Assembly: GCA_951640165.1 (NCBI GenBank)
Contig: OX621266.1
Location: forward strand, 8,122,001-8,186,000
DNA from: Pseudoips prasinana
Lineage: Eukaryota; Arthropoda; Insecta; Lepidoptera; Nolidae
Direction of reading: 5' to 3'
Length of the DNA stretch: 64,000 nucleotides
Below are positions 40,755-52,091 of the stretch, piece by piece. A program made the position numbers and the translations under genes. The stretch's first letter is position 1; every line of letters starts with the position of its first letter. The notes under the pieces are model-generated. The model had not been told where the DNA came from. It made no database searches and saw nothing but the letters and a program-made list of their open reading frames with translations.

Positions 40755-41219
40755 TGGTGGTAATGCGTTACGCATACCCGCCGCTTGGGAAGGCGACGGG
40801 TTATGTGGGACTCGCCGGGCTAGCCCCGGGATACCCACTAAAACCACCATGGTAGCCAAGCCTCTAGGTGCTGTAAGCGATGGCTCCGGGAACTCGAGAA
40901 GATCTCCATCCGGAACCACCACTATTACACCTATGCGACATAGAGAAGCTCCTCCCAGGGGGCTAAGGTGTTATTGGCCCCCGATGCATACTTTGTATGT
41001 AGGTAACATGCGGCTACCACAGGTTGCCTCTTCCCGGGTCCACCTCCTTACGGACAAGGACGGCTAGAGTTCCCGCTCCAGTCGCCTGCGGACCCAGGGG
41101 CGGCGCAAGACGTGCATTTTTGCAGTGTATCTTGCGCCGCTTTTGCTTCCTCAGACCGGTTTCTGTGGTTGCGAGTGCAACACTTCGTCCGATGCAGTAC
41201 TCTCTCGCCAGATCAGTAG
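40752..41219 (-). promoter_or_regulatory. Family 2 3' UTR with the conserved fold
   Basis: Closing stem CATGGTGGT (40753-40761) with ACCACCATG (40843-40851). Inside are TGCGTTACGCA, an ACCCG/CGGGT hairpin and a GTGGG/CCCAC hairpin with a CCGGG/CCCGG core. Same order as family 1, different stem bases. The remaining sequence to 41219 shows nothing recognisable. Confidence 0.75.
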
Positions 41220-44085
41220 TTAACTTCTCCGGCGCCTCATTCTCCTGCGGGCGGGATCAACTCTCTCCCGTTCCCGCTCGGCGGCTTCTTTGCGCAGCAT
41301 TACTGCTTCGCAGAAACACACCACTGCCCTCCAATTTTCATTCTCCGCCAGCATGGCTCCTACTACGGTTGGCGGAGAAAGATCTCTCCCAGTCCGTGCT
41401 ACCAGGACTCGCCTCTCGGTCTCCCAAGCTGGGCACTCTTCGAGTGTGTGTTGGGCTGAGTCCTGGGCACCTCCGCAATGGTGGCATTGTGCTGTTGGTT
41501 CTCGTCCAATGCGACTCAGATACTCACCGAAACACCCATGTCCGGTAAGTATCTGAGTCAACCTGTAGGTGAGATTTCGCCTACTGTCCATCCAGGCGTC
41601 GAGGTTGGGGAGAACCGCGCCAACGGCACGTTGGCGTGCGTTCCGAGGCAACTCCAATCGCTCACGCCATATTTCTAGTGCCCGCCGGCGCGCATTCCGC
41701 CGCACTTCGAACACGTCACACTGAGGTTCGCCGCCGTCTCGCCAACGGACACGTGCACGGATTTCGTCGTAGATTTCCGTGTCCATGTCCGCCAGGATGT
41801 CAAATGGCAAAGATCGTGCCAGGGTGGTCGCCGCCTCAAAATTAACATCGGCTGTCTAGGGTGAGGCCCAGGTACTTCATGTACCGCCCCACCCTGACCT
41901 CTGCGTCACCTACACGCATCGACGTACTGGGTGGTTCCTCCCTACGGCGTAAGCCGTGGAACCATAGCGCCTCGGTCTTGTGAGGCGCTACCCGAAGGCC
42001 CAGTCTCATTATGGCCGCGACGACACACGCGACACCGAGTTCGGCGAGCCGTACCGCCCGCTGGAAACTTACCTCCCGGGCTATGACGAGCGTGTCGTCC
42101 GCATAGCAGACGACGCTCACCCCGGGAGGGAGGCTTATCCTCAGGACCGCATCGTACGCGAGGCTCCATAGCAGAGGTCCTAACACGGACCCCTGAGGAA
42201 CCCCGCAGGAGAGCTCCCTCTGGATCTCAATCCCGTTCCGACCGACGAATTGAATCGTCCTGTCGCGCAAATATGCCCCGACTATACCACGGAGATAGGG
42301 AGGCACGTTATGATAGACCAGTGCCTCCCGTATCGCCCGCCAGGGGACGGAGTTGAAGGCGTTGACGATGTCTAAGCTCACCGCCAACGCCACCCCCCCC
42401 GCCCGAACGGCGGGCTCCGACAGGGCGCGGACGCGATTGATCGCGTCCAGCGTCGAACGTCCCTGCCGGAATCCGAACTGGCTGTCCGATAAGTCGGGGC
42501 TCTGCTCGCTGAGACGGGCGGCTATGACACGCTCAAAGAGCTTGCCCGCCTCGTCCAGCAAGCATATTGGTCGGAACGCCGAGGGAGAATCGGCGGTCCT
42601 GCCCGGCTTGCTCAAGAGCACTAGCCTTGCCTCTTTCCAGCAGGTGGGGAACACGGTACTACGGAGGCAGCTGGTGAACAGTTGCCTCAACCGGTCCCCC
42701 AGGACTGCCAGGGCGCAAACCCACGCCCTGCCCGGTATCCCATCCGGGCCAGGGGCGGTGTTTCGGGCCGCAAGTCGCCGTACTGCTCGGTCCAACTCCC
42801 CCTCCGTCACCTCCAACTGGTCGTCCCAATCATGGTACGACGGTGACGGAGGGTCCGAGGGACTGTCCTGGACCCTAGGGAAGAGGGTGTCCACCACCCT
42901 CCTCAGGAAATCTGGGTCCAGGGTACACGTTACGTCAACGGAGGGACCCACGGTCTGAGCTTGCCCAGTACCATTTTGTACGGGCGCCCCCATGGGTCCC
43001 TATCCAGTCCCTCGATGAGCTCGTTCCAGGACCGAGCTTTGGCTTCCGCTATCGCGATGGATAGCGCCTTGACGGCGACTTGATACGCCCTGTGCGCTCC
43101 GGCAGCCTCTTCGGCATTGGCTCGCCTCCTCCGACGGGCCCGCTGGTGTCGGCGACGCGCTGCGACGTACTCCGAACGGAGTCGCGCGATTTCGGCCGAC
43201 CACCAATACTGCGAGCCTCGTCTGTCACCCGGGCGGATCCGGGGCATCGACGTGTCGCAGATGCGAGACATGATGCCCCGGAACCAGCCCGCCTGCGAAT
43301 TGGGATCGGACGGGATCCTCTCTCCACCTTCACTCGCCCCCCAGGCGATGGCGACGGCGGCAGCCGTCAACATGTCGCGGACCAAGCGGCGTAGGCACCA
43401 GCGCCGTGGCGGGACAACACTGCTGCGGTCGGGGCCGCCTCGGGGCGGACGGAAGGCCACGCTGAACACAATGTGTCTGTGATCCGACAGCGTGGCAATT
43501 TCCTCCGCAACTCTCCACCCCGAGACCAGGTGCATGGCCGAGGGAGTCGCCCACGTCAAGTCGACGATCGACTCCCCCTGCCATCGCACACAGGTGCTGA
43601 CTGAACCCCGATTTAAAAGACGGAGGTCCAGTCCGGCGGCCCATTCCAGCAGTGACTCCCCTCGAACGTCGTCCCGGGCATCGCCCCACTCACTGGAGTG
43701 GGCGTTAAAATCGCCCAGGACGAGTACCGGACGGGACTGGTAGGAGCTAATATGGCTCGTTAGCCCGTCCAGGTACGCCTCAAAATTTGCGAGGCCGCAG
43801 TTCGGGGAGATGTAGCAGCCCACCACGACTGCTGGTCCCCACTCCACGACGACGAATCCGGGCCCCTTGGCCAGGAGTGTGCAATGGGGGTCACGTTCCC
43901 CCCCTGCCCAATAAATGGCGACGAGGCCCCCATCCGCCCCGAACCAACGAGGATGGTCGGGAACGGAGTGAGGCTCCGCCACTATCGCTAGGGCAACCGA
44001 ACGCTCAGCAATCGTCTGCGCAAGAAGAGCTTGCGCAGCGATGCAGGCGTTCAAGTTGCCCTGCAAAATAAGTTGGGGGGGAAAG
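41220..44085 (-). pseudogene. E8 ORF2, broken endonuclease/reverse transcriptase
   Basis: Endonuclease part (QGNLNACIAAQ, AEPHSVPDHPRW, GDFNAHSSEWGD, SDHRHIVFSV) is open from about 44085 to a stop near 42930. A small insertion there (TTGACGTAACG) shifts the frame. The RT part (42993 down to 41842) has FGFRQGRSTLDA, DIVNAFNSVPW, GVPQGSVLGPLLW and YADD. It ends at LDSR, where about 315 nt are deleted compared with E12. The C-terminal part (41810-41220) includes CHHCGGAQDSAQHTLEEC. No clear ORF2 ATG; the frame runs on directly after the ORF1 stop. Confidence 0.88.
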
Positions 44086-44090
44086 AATGC

Positions 44091-44438
44091 TTACACCTCC
44101 ATGGACACCCCACCGGGGCCAGAGCCCGGATCGTTGGACCGCGACGATGTAGGAACGGACGTGGCAGGACGTCCCGCTCCCTTCCTCTTCGGTGGCGTAC
44201 ACCTACCGCTGCCCAGGCGATGGTTTGCCGGCCTGCCAAGGTCGGCGCACACTACACAGTGAGGGGCGCGCGCCGTGCATTCCTTCGCCTTGTGGCCCTG
44301 TTGGCCACAGACGAAGCACGACGCGCTCCGGTCGCACCCCGTGCACCGAGCCCTGACATGCCCCTTCTCCAGGCAGCGGTAGCACTGGAGAGCTCTGGGT
44401 GGAAGCGCCACCACCCGGACCGACATCCAGCCCACTAG
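44091..44438 (-). pseudogene. E8 ORF1, zinc-knuckle C-terminus, 5'-truncated
   Basis: Begins at the truncated element end (LVGWMSVRVVALPP) and holds three knuckles: CYRCLEKGHVRARC, CFVCGQQGHKAKEC and CVVCADLGRPANHRLGSGRC. It ends ...GVSMEV with TAA at about 44091. The knuckle spacing matches family 1 ORF1. Confidence 0.88.
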
Positions 44439-44442
44439 AACC
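44429..44442. repeat. 14-nt duplication shared by E8/E9/E10/E11, copy 1
   Basis: AGCCCACTAGAACC: the first 10 nt of E8 plus AACC, flush with the E9 poly(T) at 44443. Confidence 0.92.
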
Positions 44443-44464
44443 TTTTTTTTTTTTTTTTTTTTTT

Positions 44465-44785
44465 GCGGGGTGGAAAATCCTGCATGGATGTCCTCCGCCT
44501 TGGGGGAGGCGGAGGGGTCTGTCAGACTCCTACTGACTAAAAACCACCCCGGTGTTCCATCTCACACCTGCGCCGGGGGTCGCGGGAACAAACGATACTT
44601 CCGCAACCCCCGGCTGGTGCTGGCCCATGTTTGCGGGCCTCCTCGCATTAGCGGGGGGAGTGAGGTGTTAAACTCCCCCCGCAACGTCTAAGAGGGGCGC
44701 GCGTGGAACACGTCGCGCCGCCGCCTCGGGTCCAGATGTGTAGTGGGCGACGGACGTCCCCGAGTCCGTCACCCCTGGACCCATT
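44465..44785 (-). promoter_or_regulatory. Family 3 3' UTR with an analogous fold
   Basis: Closing stem GGGGTGG (44467-44473) with CCACCCC (44544-44550). Inside are an 8-bp hairpin CCTCCGCC/GGCGGAGG (44492-44499 with 44508-44515) and a small GTCT-GTC-AGAC hairpin. Sequence identity with families 1 and 2 is low, but the closing stem sits at the same place beside poly(A). Confidence 0.6.
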
Positions 44786-47330
44786 TTAGGGGGGCTGGAA
44801 GAGGGCGTTGTCCGCCCTCCGCCGACGCCCGGTGCGTCTGCTGCGGGTCGGGTGAGAGGATGAGATCTCCTTCTCCCTTTCCGCAGCTTCCTTCCGCGAG
44901 ATAACTGTCTCGCAGAAGGAAACCACCGCGTCCCAGGACTCCTCGCCGCCAACCATCGAATTCACGACGGCCGGCAGCGACAGGTCACTGCCTACTCCAG
45001 AAATGAGGGCACGGCGCTGCTCCTCCCAAGCGGCACACTCTGCCAGCGTATGCAGCGCCGTGTCCTCCCGACAGTCGACGCAGTGGTGACACCGGGCGTC
45101 CGGCTCCCTGTTTATGCGACACAGGTACTTCCCGAAGCAGCCATGCCCCGAGAGTACCTGCGTCACCCGAAACGACAGGGAGCCGTGCCTCCTCCCGAGC
45201 CAACGCTCGAGTACCGGCCGGACCGCCTCGATTGTGACGAGGCCGGCGGTTGGGCGCGAGAGCCTGTCCCGCCATTCCGCCACCAGGGCCTCGCGAAGCT
45301 GCGACCGACGCAGCTCCATGTGTCGCTGCATCAGCCGCTCGCCCTGCGCCAGCATCTCCTCGCGCCACCGGTACAGTGACGCGAGTACTTTCGCCTCGAG
45401 GTCCCAGGGCGGGGATCCGGCCAGTACACAGGCCGCCTCGTAGGAGACCGTGCGATATCCCCTGATGACTCTGACGGCCATAGCTCTCTGCGGTCTCCGC
45501 AGAACAGCAATGCTACCGGCCGTCAGGTCAGCCGCCCAGATCGGGGCCCCGTACAGGGCCATCGATCGCACGATCCCCATGTAGAGCCGCCTACAGGCTG
45601 CGCTCGGGCCCCCCAGATTGGGAAGCAGCGTTGACAGCGCCCCAGCCGCGCCCATCAGCTTAGGCACCAGCCGCCGGAAGTGGGGTCCGAAGTCCCACCG
45701 GCTGTCGAGCACCAATCCCAGGTACTTCATGGTAGGCTCGACAGCGATCCGGACCCCTCCGACCACAATATGTGATCCGGGCGGCGGCGCCCGCCGGGGA
45801 CCATGGAACATCATGGCCTCCGACTTGCTGAGGGCCACCTCCAGGCCGAGGCGCCGGATGCGGCTCACCACCTGTGAGACCGCCGCCGTCGCCAGCAACG
45901 CTGCCTCCCTGTGCGAACTCCCACGGGCCGTGACCAGCGTGTCGTCCGCATAACACGTCAGGTCCACGCCCGGCTGGAGTTCGCCCCTCAGCACCCAGTC
46001 GTACCCGATGTTCCACAGGAGCGGGCCCAATACCGAACCCTGTGGAACACCGCACGACATTGAGTGCCGGTGTCCGCCATCACGTCCCACGTAGGTGACA
46101 CACCTCTCCGCCAGGTAATCCCCAACGATGTGGCGGAGGTAGGAAGGCACCCGATGATATCGTAGTGCCTCCCGAATGCAACTCCAGGGCAGGGTGTTGA
46201 AGGCGTTGGAGATGTCCAAGGACACCGCCAACATCACCCCACCCCGGGACACCGCTTCCTCCGCCAGGACTCTCACCCTCGACACAGCGTGGATGGTAGA
46301 GCGCCCATGCCGAAAGCCGAACTGGCTCTCGTCCAGGTCCGGCCCCTCTCCGTACAAGTGGCCGACGAGGCGGACTGCAATTATCCGCTCGAGCAGCTTG
46401 CCCACCTCGTCCAGCAGCACTATGGGCCGGTACCCGGACGGCGAGTCTGCAGGGCGCCCCGCCTTTCTGAGCAGGACCAGACGACCAGATTTCCACAAAG
46501 TGGGAAACTGGCCCCGCTCAAGGCACGCTGTGTAGAGTCCCGTCAGTTGGGGACCTAGCTCTTTCAGAGCGAGGGCCAACGCACAACCGTGAATCCCGTC
46601 GGGCCCCGGAGCCACATTCTTGGCCCGGAGCCGCATCACGGCCGCCCTCAACTCTTCTTGTGTCACCTCTGGGACGCTGATGGCGTTCTCTTCTGTAGGC
46701 TCTGCGGCTGTGGGCAAAGCCATCGGCGGTGGCGTGTGCTCCGCTCTTGCCGGGAAGAGGGCTGCCACTACTTCCTCCAGCAGCTCGGGTTGGAGACTCC
46801 CCGTGAGTGGAGGCGCCGCGGCTCGAAGTTTCCCACGAACCGCACGATAAGGACGCCCCCACGGATCTCCGTCCAGAGTCTCCAACATCTCCTCCCTGGC
46901 TCGCGTCTTGGCCTCGCCAATGGCCAGCCACAGAGCCTCCTTCGCCGCGCGGTACACTTCGTACAGCGCGGCCTCTTCGTCAGGGACCCGACGACGTCTC
47001 CTCCGGTATCGGGTGTACTGGCGCCTGACCGCCACGCATGCGACGCGCAATTGCGCGATCTCGGCGGTCCACCAGTACACCTGGCGCCTTCCTGTCTGTG
47101 TGTGGACCCGGGGCATAGACGCGTCGCAAATTTGCGTCATCGCCCCGCGGAACCACAGCGCCTCCTCTTCGACGTCGACGGGTCCATTCGTCGCCGACTC
47201 CCGGTACCAGGCCTGGACAATGGCGGCCTCCTCGAGAAGTTCCCTGTCGATGCGCTTACGCGCCCAGCGTGGACCGTCTGCTCGCGGGGCCGGTGAACCG
47301 CGGCCACCAGTGGTCTGGGCGGAGACGTCG
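44786..47330 (-). pseudogene. E9 ORF2, missing most of the endonuclease
   Basis: Open without a visible break from the element's 5' end (LDVSAQTTGGRG..., just after the position of the SDHR motif) to the stop at 44786. The endonuclease is thus mostly lost while the RT is complete: GYRPIVLLDEVGKLLERI, FGFRHGRSTIHAV, DISNAFNTLPW, GVPQGSVLGPLLWN, CYADDTLVTARG. The C-terminal motif has two extra residues (CHHCVDCREDTALHTLAEC). An internal ATG at 47140 begins the longest ATG-initiated frame (784 aa). Its sequence is clearly distinct from families 1 and 2. Confidence 0.9.
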
Positions 47331-47342
47331 AGCCCACTAGAA

Positions 47343-47344
<2 letters not shown>
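47331..47344. repeat. 14-nt duplication shared by E8/E9/E10/E11, copy 2
   Basis: AGCCCACTAGAACC between the E9 5' end and the E10 poly(T). Confidence 0.92.
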
Positions 47345-47404
<60 letters not shown>

Positions 47405-47725
47405 TTTGCGCTGGGAAAAAATGCATTACGCATACCCGCCCATTGGGGGATGGACGGGTTATGTGGGACTCTCCGGCTACTCCGGCATACCCACTAAAAT
47501 AACCCAGCGGCACTCCCGCATCGTCTGTGTGGAGGAGGACTGGGAAACCGGCACAGCCTTTACGTCCAGTCCCCCACCGACGACCGCCCGCCTTTACAGC
47601 GGGGCCCGCACGCCCCTCCCTAAGTGGAGGGGCCCGGGAACGACCGTGAGTGCTCGGCCGTTCCCGCCCGACGAGGGTGGTGATTAGTGCAATGCGAGCG
47701 AAGGCGCCCCCGCGCCTATCGCCCG

Positions 47726-50693
47726 CTAATCACCACCAGAGGGTGGGAGGCGACGGTCGTACAACCGCCTTCTCCCACCCCTCCTTCGCCTGCGGAGCGG
47801 TGGCGCGAGAGGATCATCCTCCCGCGCGCGCTCCGCCACCTCCTTTTGCGAGATGACATCCTCGCAAAACGAGGCAACCGCCGCCCAAGCCTCCTCACTC
47901 CCCAGCATGGAGTTCACCACACTGGGAAGTGAGAGGTCCAACCCGACTATGTCGGTCAGGGCACGACGCAGCTCAGCCCAGGCTGGGCACACCTCGAGGG
48001 TGTGCTGCGCCGTGTCCTCCGCGGCTCCGCAATGGTGGCACGCCGGGGTTTCCTCCCTCCGGATCCGGTGCAGGTGCGTTCCGAAACAACCATGTCCGGA
48101 CAACACCTGCACTAGACGGAACGAGAGGAAACCGTGGGGGCGCTCGAGCCATTCCCGCAGGACTGGACTGAGCGCGTCCAGCGTCCGGCGCCCAAAAGTG
48201 GCGGAGGCGAGGTCCCAAGCCCAAAGCAGGACGATGGCGTCCCTCGCCTCCCGCCGCACGGCCTCCCGCTCTTGCGCGGCGGGGCGCTCACCTAGCGCCC
48301 TACGCCGCGCCGCCCATTCGTACACTCTGGCGAGCACCCATGCCTCCAATTCCCAGGGAGTGGTGCCGGCCAGAGCGCACGCCGCCGCGAAGCCCACCGA
48401 GCGGTAGGCTCGCGCCACCCGCTGTGCAATGGCCCGTTGGGGCCTGCGGATGGCGGTTGCATTCTCCCTCCTGTGGAGGGAGTCCGCCCAGATGGGTGCC
48501 CCGTATAGGGCCATGCTTTTGAGGATGCCGGCATAGAGGCGCCGGCATCGCTCCTTGGGCCCTCCCAAGTTCGGGAGGAGCCATGAGAGGGCGTCCGCGG
48601 CTTTCAGCAGGCGCGTCGACAGCCCGCTGAAGTGCGGGCCGAAGCGCCACCTGCTGTCCAGCACGAGGCCCAGATACTTCATCTGGGCCCCGACCCCTAT
48701 CCGGACGCCCTCCACCACGATGTGGGCGTCTGGAGGGCAGCGCTGCCGAGGCCCGTGAAAGAACACGGCCTCGGTCTTGTTCAGCGCTACCCTCAATCCA
48801 AGCTGGCGGATCCTACCTGCCACTAAGGATCCGCCAGCTGAGGCCAGACAGGCCGCCTCCCTAAAGTCCCTCCCCCGGGCAACGAGGAGAGTGTCATCCG
48901 CGTAGCAGATGACACTCGTGCCCTGGAGGAGGGTGCCCCGCAGGAGCCAATCGAATCCGATGTTCCACAAGAGGGGCCCTAGCACCGAACCCTGTGGAAC
49001 ACCGGACTCCGCGCCGTAGCGCCTGATCCTGGCCGTTCTGTCCGCCAAGAGGACCTCCCGGTCCTCTAGGTAATTGGCCAGGATCACCCGCAGATATTGG
49101 GGCACTCCGTGGTACCGGAGTGCCTCCAATATGGTCGAGTGGGGCACGGAGTTGAACGCGTTGGCGATGTCGAGCGACACCGCCAACAATCCGTCCCCAG
49201 CCTCGACCGCTTCCCGCACTTGGCCCCTGAGTAGGGCCAACGCATCGACCGTCGAACGCCCTTGTCGGAACCCGAACTGGGCGTCCGACAGGTCTGGCCC
49301 TACCTCCCGCAACTGGCAATTTAGCCGGGTGGCGATGATCCCCTCGAACAATTTACCGACCTCATCGAGCAGAACGATGGGCCGGTATGCCGAGGGGGAG
49401 TCCACCGGGCGTCCCTCCTTCCGGAGCAGGCAAAGCTGCCCCTCCTTCCAGATCTTCGGGAACCTCCCAGCCGTCAGGCACGCGCTGAAGAGGTCCCGAA
49501 ACCTCTGCTCCATGAAGGACGCTGCGATGGCCACCACCCGTGCGGGGACGCCATCTGGTCCAGGGGCCGTCTTCTTCGCGCGGAGGGACAGAACCCCCGC
49601 GCGAAATTCCTCCGCCGACACTGGAGGCACCTCCTCCTCCGGCGAAGCCACCACCCCCCCCAGCGGGGGGTTCATCGTTGGTGGGGTGAAGTCGGTCCTG
49701 CGCGGAAACAGTGACCGAACCACCCCATCCAGCAACGCCGGCTCTAGGGTCTCCGCTAATGGGGGACCGTAAGGGCGCAGCTGGCTCCGCGCCTGCTTAT
49801 ACGGCCTCCCAAACGGATCCCTGTCGAGGCCCTCCAGCATCTCGGCCTTTGCCGAGTCCTCGGCGGCGCACATTTCCGACTTGAGGACCGTCTTTGCCTC
49901 TAGGTAAGAGGCGTAGAGGCGGTCCTCCTCAGCCTGACATCGGCTGGTGCGCCGCCGACTCCGCGTGTAGGCCCTCCTGGCCTCCACGCACGCGGCGCGG
50001 AGCGCCGCCAGCTCCCCCGTCCACCAATAAACGGCGCGACGGGGAGGCGGACGGCGAGACCGAGGCATGCTGGAATTGCACACCTCGGTCAGGGACCTCC
50101 GCAGCTGGACCGCTGCGGCGTCCACGTCCGTCACCTCCACAGGGGGCGAGAGCCAGTCCCGGAGGAACGCCGCCTCCTGGGCTGACTCCCGGTCTAGGCG
50201 GGTGAGAGCCCACCGCGGGAAGGGAGATTGGCCCGAGCGGGCCATCCCCCGCGGGCTCTGGGTGGAGATGTCGAACCGCACATATCGGTGGTCCGACAGG
50301 GTCTCCACCATCTCCACCCGCCAGTTCACGACGCGGGCGGCTAGCACGGGGGTGGCGAACGACACGTCCACCACTGACCCTCCCCGTTGCCGCACACACG
50401 TGTGAACATCCCCCCTGTTCAGGAGGGACACGCCGCACGAAGCCGACCAAAATTCGGCGGCGCGCCCCCGGACGTTGCACGACGCCGCCGGGTTGCCCCA
50501 GGCCACCGATTTGGCGTTCAGGTCGCCCATTACGACGACCTGACGTGGTGCCGCCCTCCCGACGACTGCCGTAAGGACTTCGAGAAAATTCTCGAAGTCC
50601 CTCAGAGGGCGGTTTGGGGAGAAATAGACCCCGACCAGGGCTATTTCTCCCCACGCGGCGGCCACGTATCCCGGACCCCTCTCTAAAAGCGAG
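47726..50693 (-). pseudogene. E10 ORF2, lacking its N-terminus
   Basis: Open from the deletion junction (inside the segment that intact copies read as LLERGPGYVAAAWG) through the rest of the endonuclease, RT with YADD, and CHHCGAAEDTAQHTLEVC to the stop. An ATG at about 50665 could start a 979-aa product lacking the first catalytic endonuclease residues (QAN, AEP). Confidence 0.9.
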
Positions 50694-51564
50694 ACGCCCT
50701 CTCCTCCGCCATAACTTTGCGGAGGATATCCTCAAGGCCGGTGGAGGAATCAAGGCCCTCTGCCACAGGTCTGGACTCAGCGTGGGATGGCCGGGCCGTG
50801 GCTTCAGCCAGCTTTGCGTGCAGCTGGCTGACCTCCGACTGCAGGCGATCGACTTTCGCCTGCAGTTGCCGCGTTTCGTCGCTGGCTTTGCGGTCGACCA
50901 GCTCCGCGACGATGCCCCGCATGCTGGCGGCCCGGCATTTAAGGGACTTCTGAAAAGTCCCTTTTAGGTGGGAGGACTTGGTGGCAACCTCGACGATCAC
51001 CTCCTCGTCCTCCAAGGCCATCCGCTTCAGTTCAGCCAGGGAGTGGTCCGCGTACAGGATGTGGGACGCCCCGTACCCGGACTTGGCACGGGCGACGCGC
51101 GCCCGTTCCTCCCTAGCCGCCACCTGCTCCTCCAGGTCTTGTTGGAGCCGCTCCCGCCTGGTTAGGTCCAGCTCGCGCTGGGCGTCTGCCAAACCCACCT
51201 CGTGGGTGTCTGTCACTATTGTGGGCTTCTTCGCCTTCACCTTCTTTTTAGGCTCCTTCGCCGAGCCTGAGCCCGAGGAGCCATCGGACACAACTTTGAG
51301 GAAGGTCCTCTTCCTCGATCCCGATCGCGATCGAGGATCGATTGCCATTGAGCTGGCATCCGACACAACGGACTCGTTGTCGGAGTCCGACAAATCGCCC
51401 GCCCTCCCTCCGTAGAAGGCCTTGCCTTCTTCCGACGCTGCTCCAGCGTCGCGTTGGCCCTGAGAAGGGCCTTTTGGTTGGCCCTGAGAAGGGCCTTTGG
51501 GTTGGCCCTGAGAAGGGCCTTTTTTTATGAAATGCCCGAGGGCATCCCGCGCGGGTTTAGGCAT
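50694..51564 (-). pseudogene. E10 ORF1, N-terminal half only
   Basis: ATG 51564-51562 (MPKPARDALGHFIKK with the correct seven-A run). It has three GPSQGQPK repeats, an acidic stretch, the coiled coil, and reads to VMAEERA, where the deletion joins it to ORF2. It stops shortly after, at 50683. The Lys/Gly tract and zinc knuckles are absent. Confidence 0.9.
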
Positions 51565-51721
51565 GTTAAACAAAGCAATATCGTAGCATACAAGGCAATA
51601 TGGTCGCTACGATGCACAGTGCACTTTAGCCGTACCCAGTCTGCCACTCCGTTACGGTGGTCAGAACTGGGACGTTTCCAGGGAACACGACGAGGACGTA
51701 AGCACTGTGGGGTGGTTCCCC

Positions 51722-51733
51722 AGCCCACTAGAA

Positions 51734-51735
<2 letters not shown>
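51722..51735. repeat. 14-nt duplication shared by E8/E9/E10/E11, copy 3
   Basis: AGCCCACTAGAACC between the E10 5' end (GGTTCCCC) and the E11 poly(T). Confidence 0.92.
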
Positions 51736-51775
<40 letters not shown>

Positions 51776-52091
51776 GCTGGGAAAAAATGCGTTACGCATA
51801 CCCGCCCATTGGGGGATGGACGGGTTATGTGGGACTCTCCGGCTAGCCCGGCATACCCACTAAAATAACCCAGCGGCACTCCCGCATCGTCTGTGTGGAG
51901 GAGGACTGGGAAACCGGCTCAGCCTTTACGTCCAGTCCCCCACCGACGACCGCCCGCCTTTACAGCGGGGCCCGCACGCCCCTCCCAAAGTGGAGGGGCC
52001 CGGGAACGACCGTGAGTGCTCGGCCGTTCCCGCCTGACGAGGGTGGTGATTAGTGCAATGCGAGCGAAGGCGCCCCCGCGCCTGTCGCCCG

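Larger units (their letters stand above)
40685..44438 (-). mobile_element. E8: family 2 R1-clade element, 5'-truncated and decayed
   Basis: A 67-nt poly(T) (40685-40751), 3' UTR to 41219, a broken ORF2 (about 41220-44085) and the end of ORF1 (44091-44438). It is about as similar to family 1 as one R1 family is to another, and closest to the 3' part of E12. The 5' end (CTAGTGGGCTGG on the minus strand) is the element's own ORF1 sequence (LVGW). Confidence 0.9.
44443..47330 (-). mobile_element. E9: family 3 R1-clade element, 5'-truncated in the endonuclease
   Basis: Poly(T) 44443-44464, 3' UTR to 44785, then an ORF2 open up to the truncated 5' end (about 47330). No ORF1. Flanked by the 14-nt AGCCCACTAGAACC duplication. 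Confidence 0.9.
47345..51721 (-). mobile_element. E10: family 1 element with an ORF1-ORF2 deletion
   Basis: Poly(T) 47345-47403 (59 T), 3' UTR to 47725, ORF2 from 47726, deletion junction at about 50693/50694, ORF1 N-part to 51564, and 5' UTR to 51721. Both termini are intact. The missing part covers the ORF1 C-terminus, the TAATG junction and the first ~75 codons of ORF2. Confidence 0.92.

Noticed and set aside
44429..44442. The repeated 10-mer CTAGTGGGCT as a spliced leader or small RNA captured by template jumping
   Set aside because: It is native ORF1 sequence in E8 (LVGW), and its later occurrences are fully explained as 14-nt target-site duplications. The same logic explains the different 10-mers at E5 and E7.
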